Of a stretch of DNA of 64,000 nt, positions 61,514 through 64,000 are shown piece after piece. This stretch comes from a virus, in IMG/VR virus record IMGVR_UViG_3300025073_000027, positions 62,001 through 126,000 of that record; one strand, 5' to 3'. The position numbers were made by a program, and so were the translations under genes. How positions within the stretch are numbered: position 1 is the stretch's first letter; every line of letters begins with the position of its first letter. The notes under the pieces were generated by a model, which saw nothing but the letters and a program-made list of their open reading frames with translations, had not been told where the DNA came from and searched no databases.

Positions 61514-62113
61514 TTATTCTCCAATATTATCAATAATATTTAATTTAGCATTACTACCATAAATTTCTAATGCTTTTTTGTTATAGGCTAAAGCAGCATC
61601 AATTTCATTATCATATCTTCCAACAAAGATACTCTTTCCCCTATGTTCCATAGTAGCTCTCCATTTGTTTCTAGGTTTTTCATATGAAACACCAGAATAT
61701 TTACTACTTGAATTTTTTGTATGTTTTGTTCCTTGTTTATCATAAGAATCAATTGTTTTATGTTCTTCTGTATGATGTTTACCATAAAAAGGATTTTCTT
61801 TTCCTTCTAAAATTTTTCCTCCATTGGTTTGATTTAATAAATTTTCTTTACCAAAATAATTAATCCAATATCTTTCTCTAGAATCTGCATTGATCGCATT
61901 TGTAATTTCTAAAATAATTAATATTGGTTTTAAATTAAATAATGCTAATTCATTTACCCAATAATTTTTCAGAGTTTTTTCATTTTTTCTAGTAAATTTA
62001 GATAAATGATTATTATATCTATCTTTATAATTTTTGGTAGCTCCAATATATTTTATTTTAATGTTTCTAGGATCTATTAATGCGTAAATATAAATATTAT
62101 TTTTATTATTCAT
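61514..62113 (-). CDS. GIY-YIG homing endonuclease with AP2-like domain
   Basis: 199 residues: IYIYALIDPRNIKIKYIGAT (GIY-YIG motif), NYKDRYNNH, RERYWINYFG, one NUMOD3-like repeat (GKENPFYGKHHTEEHK) and an AP2-like C-terminus (SKYSGVSYEKPRNKWRATM, VGRYDNEIDAALAYNKKALE). The C-terminal domain is a close relative of that at 49850-50584. It sits upstream of the sugar island. Confidence 0.85.
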   Translation of the reverse strand: MNNKNNIYIYALIDPRNIKIKYIGATKNYKDRYNNHLSKFTRKNEKTLKNYWVNELALFNLKPILIILEITNAINADSRERYWINYFGKENLLNQTNGGKILEGKENPFYGKHHTEEHKTIDSYDKQGTKHTKNSSSKYSGVSYEKPRNKWRATMEHRGKSIFVGRYDNEIDAALAYNKKALEIYGSNAKLNIIDNIGE

Positions 62114-62127
62114 TATTTATAATTATT

Positions 62128-62145
62128 ATAAAAAGAACATTTTAT
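62128..62145. repeat. ATAAAA-N6-TTTTAT dyad element, copy 17
   Basis: Spacer AGAACA. It forms a tandem pair with copy 18, 19 bp between starts, upstream of the GIY-YIG gene. Confidence 0.75.
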
Positions 62146-62146
62146 T

Positions 62147-62164
62147 ATAAAACATACATTTTAT
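62147..62164. repeat. ATAAAA-N6-TTTTAT dyad element, copy 18
   Basis: Spacer CATACA. It overlaps the stop of gene 62164-62355. Confidence 0.75.
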
Positions 62165-62355
62165 TATTCCAAAATAACTCGCTCTAATTCTTTTTCAATT
62201 TCATCTGCTTGCTTAAAAATAAATCTACGAACCACACCATAATACTTTAATGCCATAACTCTATACTTTCCAATAATTATTTTTACATCCCTAATATCAT
62301 CTTGATCTTTAGTTTGTGCAATTTTTTGGATTTTATGATAAACAGTATTTTCCAT
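62164..62355 (-). CDS. Small hypothetical protein
   Basis: 63 residues from ATG 62355, with AAAGGA 8 bases upstream. The ATG at 62364 overlaps the ribosome site. It is basic and helical (HKIQKIAQTKDQDDIRDVKI, then ALKYYGVVRRFIFKQADEIE). No family is recognised. Confidence 0.55.
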   Translation of the reverse strand: MENTVYHKIQKIAQTKDQDDIRDVKIIIGKYRVMALKYYGVVRRFIFKQADEIEKELERVILE

Positions 62356-62402
62356 TATAAGCATCCTTTTTTATAATATTTATTATTTATAATATACTAG
62401 AA

Positions 62403-62546
62403 CTAAGGACTAGCATCCTCAAAACCTTCATCATAACCAGCTTGAAATGTAAGCCATAATATATTTTCTACCTCACTCATTTCATAATTATTCAAATCTA
62501 ACAATTCTTCCATCTTTTTTAAAAATTCTTGAAGTTCAGGATACAT
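62403..62546 (-). CDS. Short acidic protein, 47 residues
   Basis: A short gene, ATG 62546 to TAG 62403, starting 8 bp after the previous stop. The product is acidic and Leu/Glu-rich (YPELQEFLKKMEELLDLNNY, ending AGYDEGFEDASP). The nearest GGAGG is about 19 bases upstream, so the start is weakly supported. The AGYDEGF ending recalls similar small phage proteins. Confidence 0.45.
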   Translation of the reverse strand: MYPELQEFLKKMEELLDLNNYEMSEVENILWLTFQAGYDEGFEDASP

Positions 62547-62553
62547 ATAATTA

Positions 62554-62868
62554 TTATTTTACAACCTCCTTATTATCATTTATAATATTATTTATTTTAT
62601 TATTTACAAGTATTGCCACATGCTTAGAAATTTTATCATAATATATTAGATTATTTATTTCACCATATTGTTCTTCGTATTCTTTTATAACTGCTCCAAT
62701 ATCCCCCCAATACAATCTATACTCTTGTAATAATTTAACACTAAAAGGAAAACTTTGTTCTATAATATCATATTTATCACGATCAAATTCAACTTCTTTT
62801 AATTTTGTTGGTTCATGAATCCTAAAATTATTTTTAGGATTTATAATTCCTTTTCGAGGTCTACCCAT
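62554..62868 (-). CDS. Hypothetical protein with AT-hook-like N-terminus
   Basis: 104 residues. The N-terminus GRPRKG is an AT-hook-like core that can bind the minor groove of AT-rich DNA. The rest is helical (VKLLQEYRLYWGDIGAVIKE, KHVAILVNNKINNII). It overlaps the upstream gene by 8 bp. A DNA-binding role is only suggested by the hook. Confidence 0.55.
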   Translation of the reverse strand: MGRPRKGIINPKNNFRIHEPTKLKEVEFDRDKYDIIEQSFPFSVKLLQEYRLYWGDIGAVIKEYEEQYGEINNLIYYDKISKHVAILVNNKINNIINDNKEVVK

Positions 62869-63202
62869 TAGATTTATTTAAATTTTTGGGTAGTTGAACA
62901 TATGCTTTTTCTACCGCTCTTAGAAACGCACTTCTGCTACCAAATATTTTTTTAGCAATGGCGTGTGCCACTCCTGCTTCTACTGTAAACACATCATCAT
63001 CAGAACAAGTTACTTTTGTTTTAGATCCATCTTTCCATATGCAAACTACTGTTTTATTATTAACAATAATTTGTTTTGGAATAAATTTATTATTTTCCTT
63101 GAAATTATGAATATCTATATCATCAGGTTTTATAGTATATGAATCACAACCCCAATCAGATCCCCAATCATATGTATAAGATTTTAAATAATATGCCGCC
63201 AT
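62861..63202 (-). CDS. Hypothetical phage protein
   Basis: 113 residues from ATG 63202, 5 bases after the upstream stop, with AAGGAG about 11 bases before it. The longer form from 63229 lacks a ribosome site. The C-terminal half (VVCIWKDGSKTKVTCSDDD, then VEAGVAHAIAKKIFGSRSAF) matches a phage protein type seen in many genomes without assigned function. Confidence 0.6.
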   Translation of the reverse strand: MAAYYLKSYTYDWGSDWGCDSYTIKPDDIDIHNFKENNKFIPKQIIVNNKTVVCIWKDGSKTKVTCSDDDVFTVEAGVAHAIAKKIFGSRSAFLRAVEKAYVQLPKNLNKSNG

Positions 63203-63206
63203 TTTA

Positions 63207-63491
63207 TTATTGTTCTCCTTCATAAACAATTCCTTCTAACCAAGCTTCGCCATGTTCATAAGCATCTTGAAATGCACCATCAATAAATCTAGAAAATGCC
63301 GTAGAACCATCTTCTTTATCGTCATATTCAATTAATTTACTATGCAACCATTCTAACATATTGCCCTTATCTGTAATTTGAAAAGGTAAATCTTCACGAT
63401 TTTCTTGCATAAATAAAAGTGAATCAATTGGAATTTCTATAATAATCTTTTCATCATCATAATTAGTATATACATTAATTTTTTCATCCAT
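63207..63491 (-). CDS. Acidic hypothetical protein
   Basis: 94 residues, strongly acidic, with mixed beta and helix (IIIEIPIDSLLFMQENREDL, ending GAFQDAYEHGEAWLEGIVYE). The strong negative charge could suit a protein that mimics DNA, but nothing specific shows this. Its ribosome site is AAGGAGA. Confidence 0.5.
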   Translation of the reverse strand: MDEKINVYTNYDDEKIIIEIPIDSLLFMQENREDLPFQITDKGNMLEWLHSKLIEYDDKEDGSTAFSRFIDGAFQDAYEHGEAWLEGIVYEGEQ

Positions 63492-63509
63492 TATTATTTA
63501 TATTCTCCT

Positions 63510-64000
63510 TTATAAAATTAATTGCTTTTGACCTCTCATTGCTTTTTCTACAGCAGAATTTCTAAGATTTGCATATCGCATTGTGGTGGAAAGCGCAGAA
63601 TGACCTAATACGCCTTGAATTACTCGAATATCAGTTCCACCTTCTACTAAATTAGTAGCTGCCGTTCTTCGAAGAGTATGAGGAGTTATATCTTCAATAC
63701 GCTCTTCTTCAATACCAGCACGACCAGCAATAGATTTAATTTTTTGTCTAATTGCTTCAGTAGTATATTTATTACCCATTTTAGAACGAAACACATACTC
63801 AAAATCCTGATGTTTACGGACAGAAAGAAATTCATTTAATAGTTTATAAACATCATCTTGAAGATATAAAGAACGATATTTTGATCCTTTTCCTACAATG
63901 TTTACCTGATAATCTTTAATATCATTAACTTTTAAATCAACCAATTCAGATCTTCGCAATCCAAGAGATAAAAACAATGCGAGAATGGTTTTTTCTTCAA
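63510..64000 (-). CDS. Tyrosine recombinase (XerC/D-like), catalytic part; 5' end outside window
   Basis: The frame is open through the right edge (EEKTILALFLSLGLRRSEL), so the TTG at 63977 is not a start. The C-terminal catalytic domain is complete: LGLRRSELVDL (first Arg), NIVGKGSKYRSLYL (Lys), ITPHTLRRTAATNL (His-x-x-Arg), GVLGHSALSTTMRYANL (His and the nucleophilic Tyr). It resembles XerC/XerD and phage integrases and is unlike the recombinase at 6934. It could resolve dimers or act as a second integrase. Confidence 0.85.
   Translation of the reverse strand, partial: EEKTILALFLSLGLRRSELVDLKVNDIKDYQVNIVGKGSKYRSLYLQDDVYKLLNEFLSVRKHQDFEYVFRSKMGNKYTTEAIRQKIKSIAGRAGIEEERIEDITPHTLRRTAATNLVEGGTDIRVIQGVLGHSALSTTMRYANLRNSAVEKAMRGQKQLIL

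Noticed and set aside
1-64000. tRNA genes and CRISPR arrays
   Set aside because: Reading both strands for T-arm-like GGTTCRA motifs and for regularly spaced repeats gave nothing convincing. A tRNAscan-SE or covariance run would settle the tRNA question.

Overview
The window is 64 kb of a very AT-rich genome of a tailed, long-tailed (siphovirus-like) phage or prophage. The evidence is a tail tape-measure, Dit, Tal and baseplate run, a GH25 endolysin, a large serine integrase and a complete phage replication set. Strong AGGAGG-type ribosome sites, near-consensus sigma-A promoters (TTGACA, 17 bp, TAAAAT), a Dit/Tal tail tip and heptose genes of the kind used in S-layer glycans suggest a low-GC Gram-positive (Bacillota) host. 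That host assignment is an inference. No rRNA, tRNA or CRISPR array was seen. Both window ends cut through genes.

Layout. (1) 1-21.5 kb, rightward: late genes. These are a putative major tail protein, small tail-assembly candidates, a tape-measure gene split by a group I intron carrying an EDxHD-type homing endonuclease, Dit, Tal, baseplate-like proteins, two paralogous receptor-binding candidates, an endolysin and a secreted metalloprotease. Accessory genes sit inside this operon: an HNH nuclease, a DUF1064 nuclease, a DNA methyltransferase and a tyrosine recombinase. (2) 21.5-26.4 kb, leftward: a nucleotide operon (MazG, B12-dependent ribonucleotide reductase, dNMP kinase, deoxynucleotidase, IMPDH/GMP reductase) behind its own promoter and a large leader hairpin. 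(3) 26.4-28.4 kb, rightward: the serine integrase. (4) 28.3-38.8 kb, leftward: a dense array of very small genes with many Cys-rich proteins, a TnpB, a second methyltransferase, a phosphoesterase, an Acb2-like candidate anti-CBASS protein and a RecD2-like helicase. (5) 38.8-51.9 kb, leftward: replication and recombination (family B polymerase, RecJ, TOPRIM primase, DnaB-like helicase, Sak4-like ATPase, SSB) interrupted by HNH and GIY-YIG homing nucleases and a third methyltransferase. (6) 51.9-61.5 kb, leftward: eleven tightly coupled genes for sugar synthesis and transfer. (7) 61.5-64 kb: a GIY-YIG nuclease, small genes and a second tyrosine recombinase running off the edge.

The most unusual signal is an 18-bp dyad, ATAAAA-N6-TTTTAT. 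It occurs in 18 exact copies, always with a 6-base spacer, almost only in the short gaps between leftward genes next to the ribosome site. It could be a dispersed operator or a translation-control hairpin. Other notable items are a duplicated pair of CCC-ATATAT-GGG palindromes, two leaders able to hide a Shine-Dalgarno by base pairing, and a surface-sugar island with an iron-sulfur RfbH/E1-type dehydrase.
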